From: Liolophura sinensis
Taxonomy: Eukaryota > Mollusca > Polyplacophora > Chitonida > Chitonidae
Assembly (NCBI RefSeq): GCF_032854445.1
Contig: NC_088297.1
Coordinates: 2,605,991 to 2,669,990, forward strand
DNA length: 64,000 nucleotides
Direction of reading: 5' to 3'
The notes under the pieces were generated by a model that saw only the letters and a list, made by a program, of their open reading frames with translations, ran no database searches and had not been told where the DNA came from. Both the position numbers and the translations under genes were made by a program. Shown here in pieces: positions 24,301-34,952 of the stretch (position 1 is the first letter of the stretch; the number at the start of each line of letters is the position of its first letter).

Positions 24301-27088
24301 GTGCTGAGCGCCAAGCGAGGCAGCAACAAGTACCATTTTACAAATCTTTTGGTATGACTCGGCTCCAAGTTTGAACCCGGGTCTCCCGTCTTCAAAATAA
24401 ATATACCGTTGTATATAAACTTTCTGCTTTTCATTTCAGAATTTTGTGGTGGCTGTTCGGCCGAATCGAACTCAGATTCTCAGCCGGCTTGCTTGTCAAC
24501 CGAGTTGTACCCGTGTAACAGTGTGTAAGTAGAAACCTTAATCGAGATGCATGTGTAAAATGTTATAATCTAACATTTGTCTTAAGAGCAATCTTTATTC
24601 AGTGATGGACAGTTCACGTAACATAAGAAGAATTTAGTTCTGCAAAAGGAGGTAATTCATTTTTCCTTACTTTATAACGTACCGCAGTAGCAGTATCGGA
24701 CATTTACTGATATTTAGAGGTTATTCGTTCACTCAGTAACGGTCTATCTGTTTATCTGTTTGACTCAGATCTACGCCTCGTGAGAATCTATGCTTTGATG
24801 TGGCCGCTGACAACAAGTATTATTGCTGTGATGGCTTCACCCTCTCAGGAGATACTTGCTCAAGTAAGTCTTCACAGTTGAAAATGTAAAACATTGCCTG
24901 GATTAGTAATTAATCACAGGTGGACGCGTTCAACATTAGCATGGAATCGTTATTATACCTACAGAGAATGGAATTGTGCCATGGAGTCGTACATAACACA
25001 TATGATGATGTCATTTTGCAGGACAGACCGGCATCATTTCTCCGGCCACAACAGAAGCCACTACGACGACAGCTGAACCAACCACGACTACAACTGAAGC
25101 GACTACCACTACTACTCAGCCGACTACCACTACAACTCAGCCAACTACCACTACCACTCAGCCAACTACCACTACCACTCAGCCGACTACTACCACCACT
25201 CAGCCGACTACCACTACCACTCAGCCGACTACCACTACCACTCAGCCGACTACCACTACCACTGAAGGCACGACCACCACATTCTCACCGATTGTAGGCC
25301 CACTGGTCAACAGATGGTCGAAATGGTCGAAATGCTATGGATCTTGCGGGAGTTGCGGATCGCAGTTACGACGATACATATGTCACGTAGATCCCTGCGC
25401 GTAAGTCCTGAGCTTTACATATCACAGGGTTATGTTTATTTCCATTATTTGTCGAAAAACAAAAAAATGAAAAAAGGGGATTAAGATACACCGAAAAAAT
25501 CAATCTGTTATTTTTAGTCTGTTATCTGAGTGGTACGAGAATGTATTCTGTTATTGCAGCAGATTATTCCGTTAAATATAACACACATACATGTATTCTA
25601 TTAGTTTAAAATAACGGTTCAATTAAACTAACAGGATATTATGTTGAATATAACAGAATATTGGGTTATAATAAGAGAGTATTTAACAGTCAAACAGGTG
25701 GAATATTAGAATTTCCGGGGGCATCAATGGGTCTGATGGTTAGCGTGCTAGCAGTGCTTAATGACCCAGGAGCTTCTTACTTAACAGATAAAAATGTGAT
25801 ATATCAGGATGTAGTTAACAGATGTACTTAGGAGGTGAAATATCTGAACTTGATGACCACTTAAAAAAAGTGAAATATCAGATCAGAATCGGTTCATGTA
25901 CTTAACAGATAAAAAAGATCTTAAAAGATCTTGATTTACTTGGCAGATAAAAAAGATGAAACATCTGAAGTTGATAACCGGATAAAAATCCACACTTCAC
26001 CTACAATTGTTCGTATTATGCAGCCGAAACGCTACATGCACAAGATAAATTGAATGCTGTATAATAAAGTTTGAATTCCATAAATAAGTTTTCTGCAGAA
26101 AGGTGAACTCGAGCTTCTAGGCGACTGTTTGGCGTCTTTTCGCTGAATATGGTGTAAACCATAACCAATCAACTTCGAATTTATGTGAAGGAAATGGCAC
26201 ACTCCGTATCTGAAGATGTAGCATTGAAATTGGTATCTGAAAATACGTTTACCTACTTGGTTTGGTTACTTTTTTCAGCTGTGCTAAACACTGTCAAATG
26301 TTTCGAGTGTATGGTAGAATGTGCGACCATGCATGAAAACTGAATCTGATTTTGAATAACCAACTACTTATAAACCACTGGCCTTTGGCAAACCACTGAC
26401 GTTCACCCGTTGAAAGTTGCTCCCGTTCATCAGCGCTGTTCATTGGCTATTTGTAACATTTCGAATCGGTCTAAATCCAGGGACATTCCATTTTCTTCTA
26501 TAGGAATACGACAAATTATCTTATATACTAAAGTTGAATACTTCAATCATTTATGTTCATTTTTCAGCGCGCTCTACCAATTTAGACAGTGCCAGTTAGA
26601 AGGATGTGCCGAACCCCAACCTCAGTGTTCTGCAGATGTCAGGTAAGTAATTTTTCAAATTTTTATTTAATTTATTCATTCATTAGTAACGTTTATTGTT
26701 TTTCTTTTTATTCCCTTCATGCCAGTTTCTTTATAACTTTCTGTCCGAAATTTTTGTCGATTGTTATATCTAAGACCTGTTTAAGACATATTTCTCACCC
26801 CAGTTTTAAGGAATTGTCAGTATTTAGTTCTGCCATTTCCTCTAATTTTGAAATTATGCAAGACTATGGAAGTCTGCTTCTTTCTTAATTCAAGACACAT
26901 TTACATTTAGAGTCACACTTTTATTAAACATTTACATTATATCGTACTTGATGTACTTTTGTTTTTTTGTGTGTGTGTTTACAGGTAGTATTTACCTCAA
27001 GTTTATTTTTCGTCTTCTTTTACGTTTTAGAGAAATTCCTGTACCAGGAGGAGGACAAAACCCTAAATTCCGCGGAAATAATCTGTGA
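13287..27088 (+). CDS. Secreted astacin metalloprotease, astacin-EGF-CUB-Cys module-TSP1 (gene 1)
   Basis: Sixteen GT-AG exons form one 772-codon frame: 13287-13514, 14492-14602, 15587-15854, 16497-16620, 17461-17527, 18364-18567, 18965-19091, 19466-19597, 20468-20580, 21472-21608, 22786-22901, 24440-24524, 24769-24863, 25022-25400, 26568-26642, 27031-27088 (TGA). Residues 1-20 are a signal peptide (MLVPLCIWLYVACVSLIKG). The pro-domain runs to a furin-type RVKR at 175-178. The catalytic domain (about 180-377) has the zinc motif HEIGHAIGFSHEQSRPDR (His272, 276, 282; Glu273) and the Met-turn SLMHY (Met329, Tyr331). An EGF-like domain spans Cys379-Cys414 and CUB spans 423-541. A Cys-rich module covers 543-602. 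Nine Thr heptads precede a TSP1 domain (WSKWSKC, 701-707). All catalytic residues are present, so an active extracellular protease is expected; its substrate is unknown. The domain order resembles nematode astacins with EGF, CUB and TSP1. Introns carry SINEs, MITEs and three tandem arrays. Confidence 0.95.
13945..14198 (+). mobile_element. SINE-A, full length, in intron 1 of the plus-strand astacin gene
   Basis: Head ggggcctccgtggcgcaatt, B-box region gtgagttcaagtcc, core cagcaacctgcggatggtcg, tail caaataaataaat. Confidence 0.95.
14658..14862 (+). mobile_element. SINE-A, diverged copy in intron 2
   Basis: Starts gggtgcctccgtgggttag and runs through the core to taatgctggccgctgtcgtg; tail lost. 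Confidence 0.8.
15238..15347 (+). mobile_element. SINE-A 3' part
   Basis: ggctatcgtcgtataagtga then gcaaaaaacaccagtaaaac. Confidence 0.8.
16695..16765 (-). mobile_element. SINE-A-related tail fragment
   Basis: tttatttattttattggttt then aacaccatactcaacaattt and cacttatac. Confidence 0.65.
17060..17187 (+). mobile_element. SINE-A core and tail
   Basis: cagcaccctgcggatgattt ... ggccgccgtcgtataagtga in intron 4 of the plus-strand astacin gene. Confidence 0.85.
17768..17873 (+). repeat. 36-bp tandem repeat (18-bp half units), intron 5 of gene 1
   Basis: Three units of gtgtaataaagacattcg plus gtgtaataataccgggaa. The translated frame has a Cys every six residues (KCNKDIRCNNTG). A degenerate relative at 18140-18240 shows the same gatgtaataa spacing. 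Confidence 0.88.
17932..18117. mobile_element. MITE-like element, family Q
   Basis: The ends ggccgcggtatcccgaagag and ttcttgttaccgagccgtg are imperfect inverted repeats (about 40 bp, aagtcaaaa inner edge). Homologous to 36327-36547, including ttatttctcgtgtaacaagg. Intron 5 of the plus-strand astacin gene. Confidence 0.7.
18364..18567 (+). CDS. Gene 1 exon 6: zinc-binding and Met-turn exon
   Basis: Sixty-eight codons, phase 0 at both ends, from LGIISHEIGH to PYDYSSLMHYASR. It holds the whole HExxHxxGxxH motif and the Met-turn Tyr ligand in one exon. The donor is a single AGA|gtaagt. The paralogue's exon 6 has the same length, but there its end is amplified into repeated donor sites. Confidence 0.96.
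19125..19225 (-). repeat. Dispersed repeat family C, short degraded copy
   Basis: cagagagtaaaactggagta, gcgacgaccaatgtgatag and atttatcacacgtgctc; intron 7 of the plus-strand astacin gene. Confidence 0.5.
20293..20356 (-). mobile_element. SINE-A tail fragment
   Basis: tttatttgactggtgtttca and caagaatatttcacttatac. Confidence 0.8.
20940..21120. repeat. Dispersed repeat family D, short copy
   Basis: cttaaaagacacgcatcgtt, agttaaaagcatttaaaggt and aaggtggactttatggataa match the first third of family D. Intron 9 of the plus-strand astacin gene. Confidence 0.6.
21140..21350 (+). mobile_element. SINE-A, 5'-truncated, with 11-bp target-site duplication
   Basis: Begins cggccgtaagtgggaaggtc and ends in a long (aaat)n/(aatg)n tail. 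taaaacatcta flanks both sides (21129-21139 and 21351-21361). Lies in intron 9 of the plus-strand astacin gene. Confidence 0.95.
21955..22742 (+). repeat. 35-bp minisatellite, about 22 copies, intron 10 of gene 1
   Basis: Unit aacatcagtagaccaaacaa followed by agtgcggccattcgc. Variants alternate gcggcc/gcgtcc and gacc/gact. The array ends about 40 bp before the exon 11 acceptor (ctatttggcag). Confidence 0.96.
23005..23142 (-). mobile_element. SINE-A core and tail
   Basis: caagaatatttcacttatac and cggcggccagcattacg, then gttgctgacagactttccc. Confidence 0.85.
23183..23340 (-). mobile_element. SINE-A core and tail
   Basis: tatttatttgattgatgttt to cacgtacggcaggagagg; the tRNA head is absent. Confidence 0.9.
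23437..23700 (+). repeat. 75-bp tandem repeat, about 3.5 copies, intron 11 of gene 1
   Basis: Unit starts gaatagaaacatgcatataa (23511, 23586, 23661) and includes agcacgttgtagaacttagc. Confidence 0.94.
23907..24148 (+). mobile_element. SINE-A, full length, with target-site duplication
   Basis: Intact A box (cttcagttggttagcgcg) and B-box region. acaattttca flanks it at 23897-23906 and 24149-24158. In intron 11 of the plus-strand astacin gene. Confidence 0.95.
24168..24385 (-). mobile_element. SINE-B, 5' and middle part
   Basis: Minus strand: cgggagacccgggttcaaac, then ttgttgctgcctcgcttggc, then gactggttggtccggtgtca. Sits in intron 11 directly before exon 12 of the plus-strand astacin gene. 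Confidence 0.85.
25022..25400 (+). CDS. Gene 1 exon 14: Thr-rich linker and start of TSP1
   Basis: After a short lead, nine 21-bp units encode EPTTTTT, EATTTTT and seven QPTTTTT, followed by EGTTTTF. Such Thr/Pro repeats are typically heavily O-glycosylated stalks. The exon then enters the TSP1 domain (WSKWSKC, then CGSCG, then RRYIC). The 21-bp repeat makes this exon prone to length change between alleles. Confidence 0.93.
25078..25266 (+). repeat. 21-bp coding repeat (QPTTTTT)n
   Basis: Nine units, consensus cagccgactaccactaccac plus t, inside exon 14 of gene 1. Confidence 0.93.
25488..25715. mobile_element. Palindromic MITE-like element, family P, degraded right end
   Basis: acaccgaaaaaatcaatctg start, gttaaatataacacacatac centre; the right arm has decayed and abuts a SINE-A head. 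Intron 14 of the plus-strand astacin gene. Confidence 0.75.
25722..25785 (+). mobile_element. SINE-A head fragment
   Basis: catcaatgggtctgatggtt then agcgtgctagcagtgct and taatgacccaggagc; only the tRNA-like part is present. Confidence 0.7.
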
Positions 27089-27129
27089 ATGTAAGTATAT
27101 CAGATTTTAATTGTTGACTTAATTATTCA

Positions 27130-27310
27130 TTAGCTTGTTGATTAACTCCATAATTAAGAGTTTTCACCTATACAATGGCGGTCGTATTTCTGTATGGAGG
27201 AAACTGGAGTGGCCTAGGCAAACCACTAACATTTCTCCTGTTACTGAGGACCTTTCCGGCATGTGGCATACAGATATACGCACTATAGCCAACTATGGAA
27301 GCCAACTTTC
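27130..27310 (-). mobile_element. Divergent SINE-like element, second copy
   Basis: Shares cacctatacaatggcggtc, a tggaggaaactggag motif and a cagatata segment, in the same order as the element at 3317-3545. It lies just 3' of the first astacin stop codon. Confidence 0.4.
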
Positions 27311-27483
27311 TCTCAACCAATGTTAGATTACGCAAAATGTCACAAGACCCTCATTGCCACAAATTGTCCTTCTTGTCACAAAGGCCATACACGCCGTAAA
27401 GGCAGTTGTCCCGGAATAGATTTTCCTTTATTGAAGCGCTTATTTGCTTGCTATTTAACGCTGTGGTCCAGACCTTTCTGTTA

Positions 27484-27489
27484 AATAAA
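27484..27489 (+). terminator. Possible poly(A) signal of gene 1
   Basis: aataaa about 395 bp after the stop codon, immediately before a SINE-A copy. No nearer canonical signal was seen. Confidence 0.35.
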
Positions 27490-27507
27490 CTATGTAAAAG
27501 TTTAATA

Positions 27508-27648
27508 TCTATTTATTTGTTTGATTTGTGTTTTACGCCGTAATCAAGAATATTTCACTTATACGACGGCGGCCAGCATTATGGTGGGAGGAAACCGAGC
27601 AGAACCCCGGAGAAACCCACGACCAGCTGCAGGTTGCTGACAGAACTA
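27508..27648 (-). mobile_element. SINE-A core and tail
   Basis: gtgttttacgccgtaatcaa to gcaggttgctgacagaac, high identity to other copies. Confidence 0.93.
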
Positions 27649-27820
27649 AGGTTTAATAAGGGAAGAAACATAAATTCAGAAAAGAACGGACAAAATAGAA
27701 CTGAATGTTACATGATACAATGACTATAATCCGAACAAATTTTAAGCAATAATAGTGTATGCCACATGAATCTTGTGTTGCACTTGTTAAGTATGGTAAA
27801 TACCTTGTCAAACAACGAAG

Positions 27821-28083
27821 GGGGGACCTCCATGGTTCAGCTGGTTGGCGCGCTACCACAGCGTAATGACCCGTAATGACTAATGCGGCCGCTGTGAGTT
27901 CAAGTCCAGCTCATGCCGGCTTCCTCTCAGGCCGTAAGTGGAAAGGTCTTCCATCAACCTGCGGATGGTCGTGAGTTTTCCCCGGGCTCTGCCCGGTTTC
28001 CTCCCACCATAAATCTGACCACCGTCGTATACGTGAAATATTTCTGGGTACGGCGTAAAACACCAATCAAATAAATAAATAAA
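27821..28083 (+). mobile_element. SINE-A, near full length
   Basis: gggggacctccatggttcag head, with a short internal duplication (taatgacccgtaatgac), core and (aaat)n tail. Confidence 0.93.
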
Positions 28084-28809
28084 AGAATGGAATATTTGCA
28101 TCTTGTTATTCAGAAGTTTCCTCGTTTACAGGTTTGTAAATGGACATCTACCTGGTGTGGAAGATATAGCGGGCACGGAAGAGTGATTCAGTACATCCCG
28201 GGGGTAGAGGGATGGGTTGTGCATGCATAAGCTATTTGTCTTTGGGTCATAGATGTAGCAAAAATTCTGACTTTCATGTTTCATTTACATCAAGATATGT
28301 ATAATACTGTACATTTCACCATGCTGGAAACGTAAACTTTCCTTCTAAACATAAAGCCTTATCATTTGATGATGAACGCGTGGGGATTACATGAGGAGGG
28401 GAGAGTGGGCGTAAGTAATACCACTGGATTAGCTTGTCAGCTCTTGCTGAAAAATCCTGTGAAGTATTCCAATACATCTTCTTTGAGGTGCTAATCCGTT
28501 GTGCGTTAAGTGAACTTTACTCTGCACTCAAGGGGGTTACAAGAATTACAAATTTTAAAATACGCCATTATAGATTTTGGATTGTTAATTATAATTTATT
28601 TATGCATATTTATTATTGCACTCCAAGTTCTAAAGTGCATAAAGTGTGTAAATGTTTCAAAATGATACTTTTTTCAATACAATGTTTCATATCACCGGAG
28701 CATTTTAAACTTTTTTAAAACCAGGGTTCCATACATGATGAAGATGATATACTTTTATGTTTTATATATATATTTTTTTAAACATCATTGTTTACACTCC
28801 AGATGTAAG

Positions 28810-29045
28810 TACACTAAAAAATTGAAGTGTTTGTCTGAGTGATGCTAGAATGTATTCTGTTATAAGAACACAATATTCTGTCATATTCAACAGAATATCC
28901 TGTTAGACTAATAGAATCTTTACATTGAATTACCAGAATATGTGTGTTATTTTGAACAGAACAATCTGCTGGACTAACAGAATACATTATAGCAGCACTT
29001 AGATAACAGGCTTTCTGTTAAAATTAACAGATTTTTTTTAGTGTA
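28810..29045. mobile_element. Palindromic MITE-like element, family P
   Basis: tacactaaaaaattgaagtg ... attaacagattttttttagt with gatgctagaatgtattctgt and its inverted partner. Confidence 0.8.
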
Positions 29046-29637
29046 TTTTGGATGAGACCTTTTCTTAGTGGCGTTTTATTTTGAGTGTGTAAGACTAATT
29101 GATTAATTGGTGTTTAACAATGTGTTCACGAACTTTTCAAGAACTTTTCACGAACTTTTCACGAAATCATTAACATCAACTCCTTCGATCTTTGCCGTAA
29201 CCCTTTGAATATATCGGCCTTTGTTGTAAACTTCGTGCTATATACTGTAAGTTATATTTATTGACACACCTATGTGTTATATAGTTTCTTCAAGTCATCT
29301 GGAAATCTCACTGTATCCAGTTGTGTGATATATATGGAAAATGACATAATTAATGGCATTTTTCCATGAAATATATTGTGCTATATCATAATGAAAAATA
29401 AATTATTGTCGTTTATTATATCGCAGATCGCATGCGTCCATGTTGTTTGTCCATATTTAATCACCATACGTACATTGTATTTACCATTAGATGTGTACTT
29501 CTGTTTAACTCTAGGTCCAAACGGTGGACATGTTAAATATGTGCCATATCTCTGAGCTTTCAGTGCCACTTAAGCTCGATAATAGGTCTTCACCACAGCC
29601 AAATGACAAATCACCAAACATATTACGGACATGTAGC

Positions 29638-29815
29638 GACTGTAATATGAGAGCAACTGTAATGTGAGAGCGACTGTAATATGAGAGCGACTGTAATGTG
29701 AGAGCGACTGTAATATGAGAGCGACTGTAATGTGAGAGCGACTGTAATATGAGAGCGACTGTAATGTGAGAGCGACTGTAATATGAGAGCGACTGTTATG
29801 TGAGAAAAAGTGTAA
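29638..29815 (+). repeat. 17-bp tandem array (34-bp dimer), about 10 copies
   Basis: tgtaatatgagagcgac and tgtaatgtgagagcgac alternate almost regularly, so the effective period is 34 bp. Confidence 0.95.
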
Positions 29816-30094
29816 TTATGTATACTTGTTATGTTATTGGTTGGTTAAAGCCGCGGTGAGTTCAAATCATTCATACGGAACAGGAAATAGCGCAAACGGC
29901 CGAAAGCCAAGCATATTTCAGCGGGGTTATATCTGTTGTTGCTGTATACAAAGGTTTATGTCTTTTCCGTTACAGGGCTATCTGATAAACTGTCAGATAA
30001 CGTGTGACTATACGAGAATTTGTAGAGCTATGTTCAACAGCAGAATTAAGCAGTAAACTACGAAAGGTCTCATTTTGCTTGCAACGTCAAGAGT

Positions 30095-31012
30095 GATCCA
30101 AACACAGTCTGATGGTTGAATGGTGACAACACAAACACAGTTCACTTTCTAGTGTAACAACAGCACAAAAACAGTTCATTTTCGTTTGTAACAACAACCC
30201 AAACACAGTTCACTTTCTTTTGTAACAACCCACATTTTGTTCACATTATTTTATAGCAAAAATCCAAAAACTGTTCACGTTCCTTTATAACAACATCTCA
30301 AACACTGCTCACATTTTTTGGCAACAAGAACCCAAACACAGTTCACTTTCTTTTGTAACAACGTCTTAAACTCTATTCACATCCTTTTGTAACCACAATC
30401 CAAACACTGCTCACATTATTTTTGTAACAACATCTCAAACACTGCTCACATTATTTTGTAACAATAACCCAAATACTGCTCACATCCTTTTGTAACAACA
30501 ACCCAAATACTGCTCACATTATTTTGTCACACTAACCCAAACACTGCTCACATCCTTTTGTAACAACAACCCAAATACTGCTCACATTATTTTGTAACAA
30601 TAACCCAAATACTGCTCACATCCTTTTGTAACAACAACCCAAATACTGCTCACATTATTTTGTAACAACAACCCAAATACTGCTCACATCCTTTTGTAAC
30701 AACAATCCAAATACTGCTCACATTATTTTGTCACACTAACCCAAACACTGCTCACATCCTTTTGTAACAACAACCCAAATACTGTTCACATTTTTTGTAA
30801 CAACAACCCAAATACTGCTCACATTCTTTTGTAACAACAACCCAAATACTGTTCACATTATTTTGTAACAACAACCCAAATACTGCTCACATTATTTTGT
30901 AACAATAACCCAAATACTGCTCACATCCTTTTGTAACAACAACCCAAATACTGTTCACATTATTTTGTAACAACAACCCAAATACTGTTCACATTCTCTT
31001 TTAACAGTCAAC
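30095..31012 (+). repeat. 34-bp satellite, about 27 copies (subfamily 1)
   Basis: Unit caacaacccaaatactgctc followed by acattattttgtaa, alternating with an acatccttttgtaa form. Confidence 0.95.
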
Positions 31013-31189
31013 CCAACACAATCATCTTGCTTTTGTGACAACAAACAACATTCACTTTTATATACCACAATAAGTAAAACACACTCTACTTTATTTACTA
31101 TTTGTGCTACTCTACATAGTGTCATGAACAAGGTCCCCATTCTGGTGCATCAGTAACCCAAAGAATTCACTGACTTGAACACTACCCGT

Positions 31190-31662
31190 TTTCTGTTGTA
31201 ATGGTAACAAAAGCACAGTCCACTTTTTTTTGCAAGAATATCAAGTTTATTTCGTAGCAATATACCAAAGAATGACCACTTTACTTTGTGAGAATAAAGC
31301 AAACAAAGTCCACTTTATTTGGTAGCAATAGGCCGCCCACTTTACTCTGTAGCAATGAAGCAAACACTGCCCACTTTACTCTGTAGCCATGAAGCAAACG
31401 CTGCCCACTTCACTCTGTAGCAGTGCAGCAAAGACTGCCCACTTTACTCTGTAGCAATGAAGCAAACACTGCCCACTTTACTCTGTAGCAATGAAGCAAA
31501 CCTTGCCTACTTTACTCTGTAGCAATGAAGCAAACACTGCCCACTTGACTCTGTAGCAGTGTCGCAAACACTGCCCACTTTACTAAACTAAACTAAGCTT
31601 ACTTTACAATAAACCAAGCACTGGCCACTTTACTCTGGGGCAAAAATCCAAACAAAGAGCAT
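31190..31662 (+). repeat. 34-bp satellite, about 12 copies (subfamily 2)
   Basis: Unit gcaatgaagcaaacactgcc followed by cactttactctgta. Aligns with subfamily 1 at about two thirds of positions, with degenerate units between the two blocks. Confidence 0.92.
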
Positions 31663-32807
31663 GATCTTTTCTAGTAAGAAACCAAGCCCTGTCCATCCAC
31701 AATGTCACACACATTGTTTGCTGCATGTTTCCATGGAAATCTCCAGTACTATCGTGTACCAAGAGATTAGACGGTAAGTTATATATAAAGAATTTCTCTA
31801 CATATGTTTGTATTTCATAGGTATTACAAATTCAAAAAATATTCATCGGTTTTGTCCGTCAATTTTACTGGTTTGCACATTTCCGATGCTGACGTCAAAT
31901 TACCGGTTTAATCTTAATTTACAAATTTATTAAACACTAGTGTTACATTATAAAGATAGCTCAGTGAGGAGGGTATATATCCGGACATGTAGAGATTTTG
32001 CCTGAAACGATTGGTGCATCGACCGTGTTTTTAACAATATATTTGAAATATTATCATTAATTGTTATCCTAAACACTGTTGATCACTGAGGCTCTAAGCA
32101 ATTGAAGAGGTGTATATAGGTTTGGCACGTGTTGCTGATGTCTACACAATATATACAATCCCCAGATAGGAACGCTTAAGTTTGGGTAAATTTGGGTGAC
32201 ACTGGGCGGGGACACCAGATGCTGAGTCAAACGTCAACATGGCCTGGGGCACACATTTATGAAACGTCTTAAGACTAAAGTCTAAAATTTAAACACAGCA
32301 ACAATTAATAACTTTTAATCTAGGAAATTTAGAATTTATTCAATGATTCTTTACTCCAGAACGATCTACCAAATACAGTTTGAGTTCTTCCTCGTTCTGA
32401 GTTTGGCTTTTCAGATACTTGCAATTTATGGCCTCAGTCTAAAGTTGCTTAATAATTACTCGCTCTGGAAGTCAAGGATAAACGAGCTTCTGAATTTTAT
32501 TTTATCACTACCAACATTTCGCATTTTTCATCGTGGGACTTGGCTGACCACGAAAGCATATTAAGGTGAACATAAGCAGAATTAAATAATGAAATAGTAT
32601 TCCAGAAATGTTCTAAAATTTTTTTTTAAATTCTACACCGCTTATTAACAAGGTAAATAGCAAACAATCGTACCAAGCCACTGATTTGGTGACGCCATTT
32701 TGACAAGTTATAGTTATCTATAGAGTGACGTCACAAACCTAGGCGCTCTTCCTACCTTCGGTATTAAACAATGTGACAATGAGTAAATACCAAAAAAAAA
32801 AAAAAAT

Positions 32808-32942
32808 ACGCCGGACGTTGTTTCCTTTAGTTTGACGCTCCATCAGGGCGATGTTCCTGGACACCAGCGTCATGTTCTGCTCGTCATCGTTTTGGATGGG
32901 TGTAAGCATTTGGCCCAGCTGTCTGTATCGACTTGAGGGAAT
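32808..32942 (-). pseudogene. Unassigned coding-like fragment
   Basis: An open frame after a TAA reads SRYRQLGQMLTPIQNDDEQN then MTLVSRNIALMERQ, which has the composition of real protein. It ends in a 15-base homopolymer. The frame upstream (GPAMFGKFPQVDTD) is offset, so this may be a decayed exon or transposon remnant. No family recognised. Confidence 0.28.
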
Positions 32943-34367
32943 TTACCGAACATAGCAGGACCTTCTGACTGATAACAGGCTCTTTCATTCAGAATTTCGG
33001 AAGATATTTTCGTAATAACCCTGACTTTGCTAGGGGAAGAAATGCAAAGTAACAATATTTTTCTTCAAGTAATTACTCTCTAAGCGGTTTTCTTGCCAGC
33101 TCACCGTGACAAGTTACACTGTATCCTGCCCAACGTATACTCAGCTCCCTGCCCATAAATGTGTGATGGAAAATGCATCAGTTTAACAACTGAACTGACG
33201 GCAAAATCCATTTGATTGCATCGATATCTACCTACTATATCCACAATAAGAAATCGCACTGACAACACAGAGTTAACAGGTGTTTTGACGTGACAGCCGA
33301 TTATCATGTGACACTTTCAGCGCTACTGATTGGCCAAGTTCATAAGGACTTTAACAACTACTCGGAGTGATTGTGCGTCAATGCCATATCCCCAATTCTG
33401 TACTTCATCTTCTCCACTTTAAAAACTTTATAGAATTTTTTTTACATATTCTTCTATGATAACTATGACCTATATCATTTCTTCTGTGTATATATACTGG
33501 TAGACTTTATGTCCAGACTTTAAATTTATCTCAGCTTAAATTAAAACAGATTTATAATGTAAACAATAGCGTTTCTTTCTTGTCACCTTGTATATGTTCA
33601 AAGCACGGCCACACGCACATAATTAACAAGGGCATCATCGCTTGAAGCGTAGGGTTTCATGTACTCTTATGCGGAACATTTCCTGTACACGTAAAATATC
33701 TTTCCGCTTGGCTCAACAAGAAAGTAATCCCCGGAGGGCTGGCGTAACGTCTCAGTGGCGGAGACTGTCACCGGGTAAACCGATCGACCTGACACATCTC
33801 TCTCTCCTCTGCACAATTACAGCAGGTGCCTATTCTATACAGTTTGTCACTATATTAAGATGATTTTGCTTGACGCGCACAAATTTTCTGTTGACGAATG
33901 AAAACTCATTAGACCGATTAGGAGATAACCCCACGTGCACAACAAAGGGCTATTATTTCTTTATTATTAGCGTTTGCAATTATCTAGTATTTTAGTGGCT
34001 ACGTTGCGGAATAAGATCGACCTCTTTGTCTTTTCTATCTCATTTGCAAACCAATCCCACACCAAACAGGAAGCCCGAGATCCCCCCCCCCCCCCACCCC
34101 CACACTGTCACCATGTCACCACACATAAAAGTCAATAACGAGCTGTACTGACAAAACACAGACATCATATGATCATGTGATTGCTTAATAGGCGTCTACC
34201 CAACAATTTATGAAGTTGCATTTTCCGAAAGCGTTTGATTATCACCGGGGAATTTGGTTTCGTATATACCTCGTCTAAGCCAATATCATCCATGTTAAAC
34301 GTTTTATTGAATGTATGCCTGAAATTTGAATGTATACTCGTAGGATCTACATGTGGTATTCTAAATA

Positions 34368-34562
34368 AAATGTGGTCGCTTTGAGTTCAAGTCCAACTCA
34401 TGCTGACTTCCTTTTCGGCCGTACGTGGGAATGTCCTACAGCAACACGCGTATGGTCGTTGCTCTACCCGGTTTCATCCCACCATAATTCTGGCCGCCGT
34501 CGTATAATTGACACATTCTTGAGTACGGCGTGAAACACCAATCGAATAAATAAATAAATAAT
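34368..34562 (+). mobile_element. SINE-A lacking A box
   Basis: Begins at the B-box region (ttgagttcaagtccaactca) and ends (aaat)n. Confidence 0.9.
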
Positions 34563-34827
34563 TATAAATTGTGACCTGGTGATGATCCCACTTTAATGGA
34601 AGCACAACTTTTGAACCGGTTGTGTGGATGTCGCGTCGTGTGCGTTACGTTAGAATAGAAGAGTTTACCCTCACCTGCAATGAACCAGGCATTAACTGCT
34701 TTAGCCCCTTGGAATATTTAACAATTTCCTTTTTTTTTTCTCTAAGTTACATCGGTTGTTGAGTTCGTAAGTATCTCGGTCAGTGAGTTGATGATTTATC
34801 CCAGGCACGTAATTAATCAATTAATTC

Positions 34828-34952
34828 TCTCCCGTAAGGTCTGTAAGCAACTTACGAATGGTCTCGGATTTCCCGCAGACTCCCCCCACACCCCCACCCC
34901 CCACCCCCCAAATAGTCGTGGGTACGCGTAAAACAGCAATTAAATAAATGAA
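34828..34952 (+). mobile_element. SINE-A, degenerate core and tail
   Basis: aggtctgtaagcaacttacg, an expanded C/A-rich stretch, then tacgcgtaaaacagcaatta. Confidence 0.7.

Noticed and set aside
24920-25297. Leu/Pro/Arg-rich frame (LPLPLSRLPLPL...) on plus
   Set aside because: It is the out-of-frame reading of the Thr-rich exon 14 of gene 1; the correct frame is fixed by splice phases and by the downstream TSP1 motif.
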